Below, in pieces: positions 12,227 through 22,300 of a stretch of DNA of 64,000 nt; position 1 is the stretch's first letter; each line of letters begins with the position of its first letter. Made by a program: the position numbers and the translations under genes. The stretch spans positions 67,807,771-67,871,770 of the forward strand of contig NC_080672.1 of NCBI RefSeq assembly GCF_030247195.1, written 5' to 3'. The notes under the pieces are model-generated. The model saw nothing but the letters and a program-made list of their open reading frames with translations. It was not told the DNA's origin and did no database searches. Origin of the DNA: Topomyia yanbarensis (taxonomy: Eukaryota > Arthropoda > Insecta > Diptera > Culicidae).

Positions 12227-12361
12227 TTCGATAAACAGCAGAAGTTATTTCGAGCTGGTATACTGGAATGGTCCGATTTCAAGGACCGAACGCTGGAACA
12301 GCTCGATAATTATCTGAAAGTGGAGAATTTCTTCATTCTTCCTGTGATTCCCACTGCTTGA
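12227..12361 (+). pseudogene. Exon-like coding fragment, copy B (open to a TGA)
   Basis: A 44-codon open frame beginning FDKQQKLFRAGILEWSDFKD and ending in ILPVIPTA then TGA. Compared with copy A (10668-10754), most differences lie in copy A's damaged codons, which hints at past coding constraint. Upstream coding sequence is cut off exactly where the repeat flank ends (12224/12225), so B alone cannot be expressed as an exon with its own acceptor. The family is not identified. Confidence 0.4.
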
Positions 12362-12565
12362 GAGAAATATCTCTTCCGATCTAATGAGATGCTCTCGAGT
12401 TTCGAATAAACAGCGCAGAAAGATTTTTGGCAACCTTACTGCCAAGCTGCCCCAATCACATACACAACGTACTCTGTTGCGAAAACACTACAATGGTATA
12501 TTTAGCAGATATACAGAACGAACTTCGCCTTAAAGGCTGTGTTAGTTAGGCGCTTGCTTGGGTTG

Positions 12566-13356
12566 CTGTTGTGTTATCTTATGACTAACGCCATTTTGGG
12601 TTAAACTGAGTTAGACATTACTTATCTGAAAAATCACTACAAAATGGCGTTTTCAGAATTTCGAGATTTTTTGTTTTGTTTTTGTTATTTCGATTATAGA
12701 GGTTTTAACTTTAAGGTCATTCGCCTCTTCGGGTTAGAAAAATCTCTTTTGAAAAATTTCTAACCCTATGTGTGGAGTCGGGTCTCGAACCCAGGTGCGC
12801 TGCGTTCAAGGCAATCGATTTACCAACTACGCTACGCCCACCCCCTAATTTCGAGATTCTGCTTGGTTACTTATAGCAAGAAACGTGATGAGAAATTTTA
12901 ACCAATGTATCGTGAGATTGGCTCGAGTTATATTAAAATTTCAGATGATTTTATGTGTAAAAATGTCTAAGGAACACGCTGGCATAATGATATTCAAAAT
13001 AAAAATTCATATACTGCGAAAAAAATGCAGTTTTACTTTTAAATTGTAAATTTTTTTCTAGATTTCTTGACCAATTTTCCATGCACAATTATGACATGTC
13101 ATACAAATTTTGCGATCAATACATACCTGTGACACGTGTGAGTGTGACTTTTTTTTTACATTTTTGGCAAAACTCTCAACATAGTCCACGGATCTTCGTA
13201 ATCTTTGAGAGATTAACACAGAATAGATAGAAGTATAAATTGTCTTCTCTTAATTCTTTCTACCATTTATAAGTTTCAAGATATTGAACCTCAAACTTTA
13301 AAAATCTTTTTTCTCGAAATGTGCTAAATGACGCTTGTCATAAGATAGCACAACAG
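12566..13356. mobile_element. Inverted-repeat element disrupted by Feilai
   Basis: Ends: the left reads CTGTTGTGTTATCTTATGAC and the right, reverse-complemented, reads CTGTTGTGCTATCTTATGAC. Both continue into a 'CG(C/T)CATTT' segment. A partial copy in the opposite orientation lies at 35385-35962. The interior is AT-rich and non-coding. No target duplication was recognised. Without the SINE the element would be about 0.6 kb. Confidence 0.65.
12669..12846 (-). mobile_element. Feilai SINE with 12-bp target duplication
   Basis: On the - strand it has the tRNA-like head ('ggcgtagcgtagttggtaaa', box B-like 'gggttcgagac'), the 'tagggttagaaat' core, 'gaggcgaatgacct' and a T/G-interrupted A-rich tail. 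It is flanked by the perfect direct repeat AATTTCGAGATT (12657-12668 and 12847-12858). The related element at 35385-35962 keeps an unoccupied version of the site, at about 35850-35868. The insertion is therefore read directly from the sequence. Confidence 0.9.
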
Positions 13357-13391
13357 CGACGATTTATATTTATGCGCATTAGTTTTTGAAG

Positions 13392-13572
13392 GCGTCTGGC
13401 CATTAGGCCGTATGCCGCTAGGCCGAATGCTATTAAGGTCAACGCTATTAAACCGAATGGGTCATAATGCCGAATGCCATTAAGTCAGTGATTAGAGCGA
13501 AAGCCGTTAGCTTGAATGTCGTTTGGCCGAATACCGTTAGGCCGACCACCATTAGGCCGAATGGGTCATTAT
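13392..13572 (+). repeat. Degenerate minisatellite, 'gccattaggccgaat'-like units
   Basis: About ten to twelve diverged units of roughly 12-16 bp, built on 'ggccgaatgcc(a/g)ttag', run in tandem. No coding meaning is seen. Confidence 0.7.
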
Positions 13573-13974
13573 CCAGTATGAATCCGACAACAAAAGTAAT
13601 ATTTGGCTAGATTTAACCTAACTTAAGGCCTTTGATATAGCAACCCGTGGTATTAATAGAAACCATTTCATGCCACGAAGTATTGTATTTCTTATCACAT
13701 GATTGATGTGTTTATTGAGAGTCTTTTTTTTTTTTTTTTACAATGGAGAAGACCTTTATGTCCTAGCCCAGTACACGTGCTAACGGTAGGGTCCAATCTA
13801 CCACACGGGGTGCACTGGGGGCGTGTCGGACTCGAATGGTGACCAGCCATTAATACCGACTAAACTCCATTGGGCTCCGCCATCATTCCTCCCAGGAACT
13901 ACCTCTCGGTATTACTTCTGGGGGGATGGCTGTACTAAATGTACTCATTCACTCTCACTCACGCGATCATACAT

Positions 13975-14400
13975 CCTGTATGAGGCTTACTTGGGTGCTC
14001 TCTCAATCACACTTTGATTCACTCTCAAACACTCCCACATGAGGCTGACTTTTGTGCTCACCTTTTACGTTCCATGCGAGGCTGACTTGTGTGCTCACCT
14101 TACTCATTCCTTGCTAGGCTTACTTTTGTGCTCGCCCTACCCATACATGTGAGGCTGACTTGGGTGCTCACCCTATCACCTGATTCACTCTCAATCGTGC
14201 CACTCTATTGTACCTTTGTCACTCCCTCTGGCATCCCATGTGGGACATTTTTCTTAGGCCCCACTTCTGACATACCATGCGAGGCTGACTTTTGTGCTCA
14301 CCTTTTTCATTCCTTGCTTGCTACCAACCTGTGAGGCTGACTTTTATGCTCACCCTTAACATGCAGTGTGAGACTGACTTGGATGCTCACCCTTTCACTC
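13975..14400 (-). repeat. Tandem repeats in the 3' UTR of the R1 element
   Basis: About eight imperfect copies of 'gaggctgacttttgtgctca' (on +) start near 13980, 14040, 14076, 14116, 14151, 14279, 14331 and 14366. Spacing varies from about 35 to 130 bp. Variants include gacttgggtgctcaccc and gcttacttttgtgctcgcc. The repeats lie between the ORF2 stop and the poly(A), where R1-type elements bind their own reverse transcriptase. Confidence 0.75.
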
Positions 14401-14638
14401 CTCTGCCACGCCATGAGGCATCGATAGCTTAGTTCCAACATACTACGCTACGACCCTCCCGTCTTGGCATGAGGCAGTCCACTTATACGCCTATACACTC
14501 ACTCTTCTGTCTTGCTTCGGGGTGGCTGGGTTTACCCCTTACGCGGTTGCCATTCGCTGCGCCAACCTACCTCGGCATGAACAGACCATTCACTCTCTTA
14601 TTTTGCGCTTGGCCTTTTTCGCTCCAACTAACCAATCA

Positions 14639-17614
14639 CTAGTTAGCCGTGCCCGCCGTCTGTTGCTCGGTTCGCCAGATTACCTGTAGCCTACTGGCAA
14701 TCTGGATGGTAGCAGCCGAGACTGCGTTCCACTTCTCCACCGTTTGACACATCCGCTGAATAAGGGTATCCGGGGTTGTGTCCCAGCCACAGACGTCAAG
14801 CATTGCTCTTCTTTCGACGTCGAACCGATGACATACGAACAGTATGTGCTCGGCAGTTTCATCTACACCTGGGCAGTCCGGGCAGACTGGGACCTCCGCG
14901 TGTCCGAACCTGTGGAGGTACTGACGGAAACAGCCATGGCCTGACAAGAATTGTGTCAGGTGGAAGTGAACTTCCCCATGGGGTCTTCCCACCCAGCTCG
15001 ATATGCTAGGTATCAGCCGGTGGGTCCACCTACCTTTCGAGGAGTTGTCCCACTCACGCTGCCATCTGGCGACCGAGGTCACCCTGGTGCGCTCGCGGGC
15101 TCCCCTATTTCCACGTAGCTCAAAGCACTCCTCATCTTCCCGAATGACCAGCCCGACTGGCATCATGCTCGCTATCACGCAGGATGCATCGTGTGATACC
15201 GTGCGGTAGGCAGATATCACTCTGAGGCACATCACGCGGTAGGTGCTCTCCAGTTTCTGTAGGTAACTGGTTACCCTCAGTGCTCTTGACCATGACGGGC
15301 CGCCGTACCTGAGGATAGATACGGCAACGCCTGCCAGTAACCTACGTCTACTGGCGCACACCTTTGAGCTGTTGGACATCATTCTCGATAGTGCCGCAAC
15401 AGCAGTCGACGCTCTCTTGCACGTATAGTCGACATGGCTGCCGAAGGTCAGCTTGTCGTCTATAATGACTCCGAGAGACTTCAGACTTCGTTGTGAAGTG
15501 ATCGCGACTTCTCCCACATGGATAACTGCATGTTGTGCCGACTTGCGGTTGTTGACGATAACTACCTCCGTCTTATGATGAGCGAGCTCCAGGCCTCTCG
15601 CGCTCATCCATTCCTCCACCGTGCTAATCGCGTGTTCTGCGGTTAGTTCTACCTCAGGAATTGACTCCCCGTAGACCTCCAAGGTTACGTCGTCGGCAAA
15701 GCCGACGATCTTGACCCCAGGAGGGAACTTCAGTCTCAGAACCCCGTCATACATGAGGTTCCATAGCACCGGGCCTAGGATCGAGCCCTGCGGGACTCCG
15801 GCGGTAATCGGAACCCTTTTCTGACCGGCATCGGTCTCGTATAGCAGTACGCGGTTTTGGAAGTAACTTTCCAGGATCAGGTACAGACCCACCGGTAGGC
15901 TAAGCCGGTGTAACGAGAGCGCGATGGCATTCCAGCTTGCGCTGTTGAATGCGTTCTTCACGTCAAGTGTCACTAACGCACAGTATCGAATACCTCGCCT
16001 TTTTCGTTGGATCGCTATCTCGGCAGTATTTATCACTGAGTTGAGAGCGTCCACTGTGGACTTACCCTTCCGAAAGCCAAACTGGTTGCTTGACAGACCG
16101 TCCGTACCTTCCGCGTACGGGGTGAGCCTGTTGAGGATGATCCTCTCAAGCAGTTTGCCAGTCGTGTCTATCAGACAGATTGGTCTGTACGCCGATGGGT
16201 CGCCTGGCGGCTTCCCGGGCTTCGGCAACAGCACCAGTTTCTGCCTTTTCCATCTATCGGGGAAACGGCACTCGTCAAGGCATCTCTGCATAGCTAGCCT
16301 GAACATGTTCGGGTTCGCTATGATCGCTGCCTTGAGAGCGTTGTTCGGAACTCCATCCGGCCCTGGAGCTTTGTTCATTGCTAGGGATTTAGCCACTGCG
16401 AGTAGTTCTTCGTTCGTCACTGGAGCCACCATTTCGACCGTGCCCGCACTGTCTCGTAGTGCAGGTGGCCAGGGGCTTGTGGCTCGAGACGGGAAGAGTA
16501 CTTCGATAATCGTTGCCAACCGGTCCGGAGACCGTTCTGGGGGTGAGGAGCCCCCTTTGGTCTTGGCCATCACAATCCTGTAGGCGTCACCCCACGGATT
16601 CGCGTTGGCACTCTCACACAGGTTGTCGAAACACGCTCTCTTGCTGCTTTTAATAGCCTTGTTAAGGGCTAATTTCGCAGCTCGAAACACTTCACGGCGG
16701 TTCTCTCTTGCATCCTCGGTGCGAGCTCTTTGCATCCTACGTCTAGCTCTGAGGCAGGCTGACCGTAGAGCTGCAATCTCGGCACTCCACCAGTATACCG
16801 GGCATCTGCCGTTTCTTGGCAGTGTTTTTCTCGGCATAGTGGCGTCGCACGCGCGTGATAGAACAGCTACCAGCGCATCCCCGCTTAGACTGTCGGTGTT
16901 GGCCTCCAGTCCCAGGGCCGCGGTGAAAGCTTCGCTGTCGAAGTGATTGGACTTCCACCCGCGTACCTGACAGGGATCTCCCGCCCTCGGATGCTGCACA
17001 CCATAGTTGATCTTAAAGCGGATTGCTAAATGATCACTATGGGTGTAGCCTTCGTCTACCCTCCATTCCATGCCTGGAGCCAGACTCGGGCTGGCAAAGG
17101 TCAAATCAATCCACGCCTCCACTCCGTTTCTACGGAATGTACTAGCGGAGCCATCATTAGCTAGCACAGTATCGAGTTTCGCAAACGCTTCCATTAGCGC
17201 TTGACCCCTGCTATTTGTACAGCGGCTGCCCCACTCCACTGCCCAAGCGTTGAAGTCTCCCGCTATTACTACCGGTTTCCGGCCCACGAGGTCCGACGAG
17301 AGCCTGTCGATCATCTGGTAGAACTGTTCTATTGGCCACCTTGGTGGGGCGTAGCAGCTGCAATAGAACACACCATTGATCTTGGCAATCGCCACACCCT
17401 CGGCGGAGGGGTGTATTACCTCTTGAACCGGGAACCTTCCCGTTGTACAGATTGCCACCATTCCAGACCCGTCCGACACCCAATTGCCGTTGCCGGCTGG
17501 GATGCTGTACGGGTCTGATAAGAGGGCGACATCTGTCCTCGACTCCGAGACCGACTGCCACAGCAGCTGTTGGGCTGCTGCACAATGGTTAAGATTTAGC
17601 TGTGTGACTCTCAC
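14639..17614 (-). CDS. R1-clade ORF2: endonuclease and reverse transcriptase
   Basis: The product is a 991-codon polyprotein that nicks target DNA and reverse-transcribes the element RNA. Residues 1-215 form an APE-type endonuclease with QLNLNHC (5-11), GDFNAW (119-124), WIDLTFAS (168-175) and SDHL (193-196). The usual catalytic glutamate near residue 34 reads D (LLSDPY). The reverse transcriptase spans about 395-690: motif A LDVKNAF (D551), motif B GVPQGSILGP, motif C FADD (639-642). A terminal Cys-His motif lies at C911, C914, H923, C928. No RNase H is seen. The first codon is GTG, not ATG: the last base of ORF1's CCG and its TGA stop give GTGA, with an in-frame TAA four codons upstream. 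Translation is probably by termination-reinitiation, or an ancestral ATGA has mutated. Confidence 0.92.
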   Translation of the reverse strand: MRVTQLNLNHCAAAQQLLWQSVSESRTDVALLSDPYSIPAGNGNWVSDGSGMVAICTTGRFPVQEVIHPSAEGVAIAKINGVFYCSCYAPPRWPIEQFYQMIDRLSSDLVGRKPVVIAGDFNAWAVEWGSRCTNSRGQALMEAFAKLDTVLANDGSASTFRRNGVEAWIDLTFASPSLAPGMEWRVDEGYTHSDHLAIRFKINYGVQHPRAGDPCQVRGWKSNHFDSEAFTAALGLEANTDSLSGDALVAVLSRACDATMPRKTLPRNGRCPVYWWSAEIAALRSACLRARRRMQRARTEDARENRREVFRAAKLALNKAIKSSKRACFDNLCESANANPWGDAYRIVMAKTKGGSSPPERSPDRLATIIEVLFPSRATSPWPPALRDSAGTVEMVAPVTNEELLAVAKSLAMNKAPGPDGVPNNALKAAIIANPNMFRLAMQRCLDECRFPDRWKRQKLVLLPKPGKPPGDPSAYRPICLIDTTGKLLERIILNRLTPYAEGTDGLSSNQFGFRKGKSTVDALNSVINTAEIAIQRKRRGIRYCALVTLDVKNAFNSASWNAIALSLHRLSLPVGLYLILESYFQNRVLLYETDAGQKRVPITAGVPQGSILGPVLWNLMYDGVLRLKFPPGVKIVGFADDVTLEVYGESIPEVELTAEHAISTVEEWMSARGLELAHHKTEVVIVNNRKSAQHAVIHVGEVAITSQRSLKSLGVIIDDKLTFGSHVDYTCKRASTAVAALSRMMSNSSKVCASRRRLLAGVAVSILRYGGPSWSRALRVTSYLQKLESTYRVMCLRVISAYRTVSHDASCVIASMMPVGLVIREDEECFELRGNRGARERTRVTSVARWQREWDNSSKGRWTHRLIPSISSWVGRPHGEVHFHLTQFLSGHGCFRQYLHRFGHAEVPVCPDCPGVDETAEHILFVCHRFDVERRAMLDVCGWDTTPDTLIQRMCQTVEKWNAVSAATIQIASRLQVIWRTEQQTAGTAN

Positions 17615-19083
17615 GGCTTCTTCTTATTTAACTCGCCGAAGGGACACGAAGGTCCGCCCATAGCATGTTTATGGGCTTGCTTCTTAGAGGTGCAGATAAG
17701 GCACTTATATGCCTTAGTGCACCCCCGCTCTTTATGCCCCTCCTCGCCGCATCGACGACATAGCTTACTCCTGTCTAAGCCTTTGCATTCATAAGCTTTA
17801 TGGCCGGATTCTAGGCACCGATAGCACCTGTCCACTGAAGGCGGCTGGGGTATACTAATAGGGCATACCGACCAGCCGATCTTCAGCTTCCCTTTCTCGG
17901 TAACCTTTTTGGCATCCGCATTCAGTAGCCTGAGGTAGGCTACTTGGGTGCCAGAGGGTCCGTCCCTCAATCGCACAGAGGCCCGCTCGATTGTGACGCC
18001 GCATTGCTCCTTGACGGCTGCGACGACGTCTTCTGCGGTCGTGAACTCGTCCAAGTGCTTGCACTGGAGAGTTGTTTCCGCACCTAGCGACCTGATTTGG
18101 GCGCCCTCGCCAAGGACCTCTTGAGCCAAGGCCTTATATATTGCACTTGATTGTGCGCCTCGCTTCAGCACCAGGAGCATCTCTCCCGTGTTGGTGCGTC
18201 TTACGCTACGCACATCCTGCCCAAGGGCCGAGAGGCTTTCGGCCGCCTTCATCGATTTAAGGACATCGGCGTATTTGTCCTTGTCGGTTTTTAACCACAA
18301 GGCTTCGCCTCTGTCCTTGGCCTTCCTCGCAGGCCGCGGTACCTCCGGTTTCGGTGCCGGCTTTTTCTTGGTAACCAGCGTCCAGGGGTTTGAGCCCCCC
18401 TGCCCCGGTCGTGTCGGGTTGCTGGTACCATCGCTCTCCACAGCGAGGTCACTCTCGCCCTCGCTTACCTCACCCAGGCGGCGTTTGACCTTGACGGTTG
18501 CACGCCGAGTGGTGTCGGTTTTGGCACCCTCTCCTGGCGACTTCCTAGGGCGCTTCGCATTCGATGCCGTCTTGCGATTGCCCTTTCCCTTTCCCTTCGA
18601 GGGGAACTCGGTCGCCGCTCCGATCGACGTGGCTGCTCCATAGAAGGTAAAGGCCACTGTCTGTGAACCTCTATTAACCTTCTCTCTTTCCTCCCTATTG
18701 GAGGCCACTGTCTGGGTTTCTCTGTCGGGCCTTTCCCGACATTCCACCCTCTCAACATATGCCTGCTGTTCCTGTCTTGCGACACGAACAGCTTTCCGGA
18801 GCTCCAGAAGGCTCAACTTCAACTCCTTGGCTATGTTCTGCTTTGCGCTAGCGAAGTCGATTATAGCATCGAGTTGCTTCGCTACTTTGCGCATCGCAGC
18901 TATTGGCCCCTCCGATGCATTGGTAGGGGTATTGCCTACCGCTGCTGGGGGGTCACTGGTGCTTTCGAGTACAGCACTCATCGTTCCACTACTCTCCCCA
19001 CGGGGGGGAGACCTCGCCAAACCACCTCTTGCGAAGGGGTTTGGCACCTCCGTCTGTTTATTTTTATTTTTATTTTGCTCCAT
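17611..19083 (-). CDS. R1-clade ORF1: gag-like nucleic-acid-binding protein
   Basis: The product is 490 residues from the ATG at 19083; the frame is open a little further upstream, but only to a GTG. It would package element RNA in a cytoplasmic ribonucleoprotein. Visible parts: a helical region at about residues 60-115, a basic Ser/Lys/Arg-rich middle (about 160-260), an RNA-binding-like region (about 265-415), and three zinc knuckles at about 420-433 (CYRCLESGHKAYEC), 442-455 (CRRCGEEGHKERGC) and 461-480 (a longer-spaced third knuckle). It ends in KKKP and overlaps the ORF2 start by four bases. The layout is standard for R1/jockey-type ORF1. The frame is undamaged, which suggests a young copy. 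Confidence 0.88.
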   Translation of the reverse strand: MEQNKNKNKQTEVPNPFARGGLARSPPRGESSGTMSAVLESTSDPPAAVGNTPTNASEGPIAAMRKVAKQLDAIIDFASAKQNIAKELKLSLLELRKAVRVARQEQQAYVERVECRERPDRETQTVASNREEREKVNRGSQTVAFTFYGAATSIGAATEFPSKGKGKGNRKTASNAKRPRKSPGEGAKTDTTRRATVKVKRRLGEVSEGESDLAVESDGTSNPTRPGQGGSNPWTLVTKKKPAPKPEVPRPARKAKDRGEALWLKTDKDKYADVLKSMKAAESLSALGQDVRSVRRTNTGEMLLVLKRGAQSSAIYKALAQEVLGEGAQIRSLGAETTLQCKHLDEFTTAEDVVAAVKEQCGVTIERASVRLRDGPSGTQVAYLRLLNADAKKVTEKGKLKIGWSVCPISIPQPPSVDRCYRCLESGHKAYECKGLDRSKLCRRCGEEGHKERGCTKAYKCLICTSKKQAHKHAMGGPSCPFGELNKKKP

Positions 19084-19330
19084 GAAAATTCCCACGAGTA
19101 GCGCGAGAAATATATGTCCGCCACGCCAGAGCTCCGCATTAGCGTGGTAAGGGACGCTTACTGTGGGGGTTGCCCAGGTACCCCACAGGCTCCGTTAACG
19201 ATCGAGCATCTTTTTCACCCCCTCGATCACTCATCCCTCGGCACGGGTCGCTTCACGCCTTGGAATTGGGGTTATGCCCTACCTTGCTTTACGTGGTGAT
19301 CTCGGCCCGGATCATCACAACCATCCTCCT

Positions 19331-22300
19331 TTACCAGGGCTTTGGACCTGTAGCTCTGGATCTCAATAGTTCCATGTACGTATGTTATTACAGACATGCT
19401 ACTATTGGGATCCGTCATTCGCTAGCGGAGTTCACATGAATTTTTGGATCTCGCTTACAAGAATCTCTCACTGTTTTATGATAAAGTGCAGAATTAACCT
19501 TCTTGAGTCAGATTCCATTTAATTCCACTATAAAAAACAGTGCTGACCTCATAAGCCACTCGACATGCATTCGTGTCCCAGCCAGGAAGGATTCTTAGTG
19601 ACCATTAAGACCATAGCACTAGCCCAACCACCTATCCTGTACACTTAAATTCGGCTGCAGAGTCTGTCAATATAGAAGTTCAAGTTTCACGATGTAATGT
19701 AGTACCACGTCTTTGGTTTGCCAATAACGAAAGATTATTAGCCACTGTAGATTTTAAAGGTTAAAAAATTTTAATTGATCTAGAAGGTGCCTTAGGGTCT
19801 TAAAAATCATGCGCCAAAATATACAAAAATATATATACGATCAAATTTTCAATTATGCCGTAACGCTTCTTATGCATATAAAGTATCCCACATCAAATTG
19901 CATCATGAAAAAATCGCTCTAGAAAATAATCCATTGGGTATTTTGTCTTGAAAATTTGGGTGGGTGTTATTAAAGTGCATTGTTTACACTGTACTTTTTT
20001 CGTTGTCAATTTTTCGAAAAATTGAAAAAAATGGCGTCATCCGAAGTCGAACGTCGCGAATTGATTGTAGGCGATCATCATGTAGGTCGGTTTTATCTAA
20101 TATATGCGACCCTTCAGTGTGATTTCTATAAAGTGACCAGTGGAAAATTCTTGAAATAATAGGATAAATCCTTATTTTTTTCAATTTTGCATTATTCGTT
20201 CAAATTCTTTAGAAGTACTTTCATTTCATTGGTATAAATACTTGAACCAAAAAAACAGCGTGGAAAATAAATTATTGCAACCTCCTCCAACACATTCTAC
20301 CTATCCAGATAGGCAGGCCACTTGGCCAGACTGAACAGCTTTTGTCCTACGCTGTAGAGAGCATTGTCTAAAGAAAAAAAAAACCTGCGTCTGCTATTTA
20401 TTGGTTTAGCAAAAGCAAACCTCCCTCACAGATTATTTCCAACGTGCAACATGGCAGTATGACCAGTTGCTTTGCAGCGTTGGAATCCAGAACAAAAACG
20501 AAACTCTAGTTCGAAGGAGGTAGGTACACAATTTATAGGTTTTGATTTCACTTCGTTTGGAGCATTTGTCGCAACACATACCTAGCACAAACTCAAAGCA
20601 ATCGGGCCAGTGACCATTATTTTCTCGCTGTCTCCGCGAAACGCATGCTGATTTTCTGTAGTACTGGAACGGATCGATGTTCGTATAATTCGTAGAGCGA
20701 ATTGATGACTCCTATGTGCTAGAAATCCAATCGTAGTACTCCTTTCTGAGTTAGCTTGGGTGGTGTAAATTTAAGCACAAATACGTTTATCTAAAATAAC
20801 ATGCGCTAATCGGTAGTAACTGAAAAACAATCATGAGAGAACTTCAACATATTGCCGACCGAATTCTAAATCACTAAAGCCACAGTTCCAGCAGAAATTT
20901 CAGCACTGATTCTCATACCCAAACCACTACCCGGACACGTTGAGGGGTTTGGCCATCGCTGACGTCGGAAAGAGAAATGACTTTTATTGAATTTCCTGAG
21001 CCTCGCATCCGGTTTTTTTCCTTACTTTTGTCGACTTTTCACTTTGTTTTCGCCCCGCTGGTAGGTGGGTGGTATCAAAAGAGAGTAAAGGCGACTACCT
21101 ACAGTACCTACTGTTGCTGTCAGAACCATTCCGCAATCGCAAAGGTTACCCGACCGGATGGATTGTTTTGCTCGCCTCCGAATCCTGAAGGGAATCCCTG
21201 CGATAGATTTTCGTTGGAGATTACTCGGATGCCAATTTCGCCAATGCTGCTCCGTGTGGCTGCGGATCCATATGAATGATGGGTGTGTCAGGACCGCCTT
21301 CGCTTCGGAAGAGAGAACGTTCGAATGGCGACGATTTTCAAGACTATGATCCGTGTGAGTATCGTTCACTGGGTGTTTGTGTCGTTGAAAAAACGGAACG
21401 GAGACTGCCGGTAAATTTGCTTTGACTTATGCGAGAATGTGTGTTTGGAAAATTTCCATTTAGATTGATGTTTTACATGCATCGATTCCACCGAGGGGGG
21501 CCTTGAGTCAGGGATCGGTGAGATTAGCATGGTTTTACAGCGGTCATACAAGGGTGCATACTGGATGAGAATATTGATTGGCAGCCGGGGTATGATCGAG
21601 TTTGTGGACGTTTTTCTACAGAGCTTCATTTCCTGTTGACGCGCTGGTGCACTGGAATGAGCTGATAGTCATTCTGGTGACAAACGAGAAATTAAGATGG
21701 ATTACTACTGCATATCGAACAATTTCTCCTAAATACCAGAAAATTGAGAAGAATCTTCAATTTTTGTTTCTCACTCAAACTACCACGCGTCTCCATCGAA
21801 TAGTGTTTCAAGGGAACGCTTGGTGTTTTGTGCAAACCCATATCAATGTTATGTTGTGTGCGTTGCTTAAAAGGGTTGTTTCTCTGATATCTTAATCACT
21901 CCTTAAACAGAGAACAAAACAGATCTACCGTTTGAAACAAATTATTCAACGACCGGATTGAAATGAGTATGGAGAACACCGCGTATGCACCAGAAAATCG
22001 AGCAAAGGCGATGGTCTACCACCTGTTGAAAAAACCTGCATCGCGGTGTTCTCCACCAACTTGATCTACACTCTAGACAAGTTCTCCAGGTAAAAAATAC
22101 GAGCTTCATTTGAGTAATAAAAGACCGCCCGCAGCCGCATGCTCACTCGTGTGATAAATAGTTACGGTGAGCCTGCGGACATAAATTCCGTGAAATTTAT
22201 TGTTTTTCTCACATGTGCCGATGATATCTTTTCGTTTTCTTCGTTCGACTATCCGTCGGTGGATTCAACAACCGGTTCCGGTAGACTGTACAAAGCGAAA

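Larger units (their letters stand above)
13724..19330 (-). mobile_element. R1-clade non-LTR retrotransposon, apparently complete
   Basis: Antisense to ttv. In element order it has a GC-rich 5' UTR (from about 19330), ORF1 (gag-like), ORF2 (endonuclease plus reverse transcriptase), a 0.9-kb 3' UTR with tandem repeats, and a poly(A) tail seen as 16 T at 13724-13739. Both long frames are free of stops. The absence of an RNase H domain and a roughly 1000-residue ORF2 fit the R1 clade better than LOA or I. The 5' boundary is inferred from the composition change between about 19290 and 19440. No matching target duplication was found, so 5' truncation of the UTR cannot be excluded. Confidence 0.85.

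Noticed and set aside
12800..12846. tRNA gene suggested by box A/B-like sequence (also 5000-5047)
   Set aside because: It is the tRNA-derived head of Feilai, followed by SINE body and tail, with a target duplication; not a free tRNA gene.
15924..16583. 219-codon + strand frame inside ORF2 (and similar ones at 16605, 18188, 18698)
   Set aside because: Shadows of the GC-rich antisense ORF1/ORF2; no domains.
19084..19095. Longer ORF1 start at 19095
   Set aside because: That codon is GTG; the first ATG is at 19083.
13700..19520. Target duplication of the R1 element
   Set aside because: I compared the bases before the poly(T) with the 5' side and found no convincing direct repeat.
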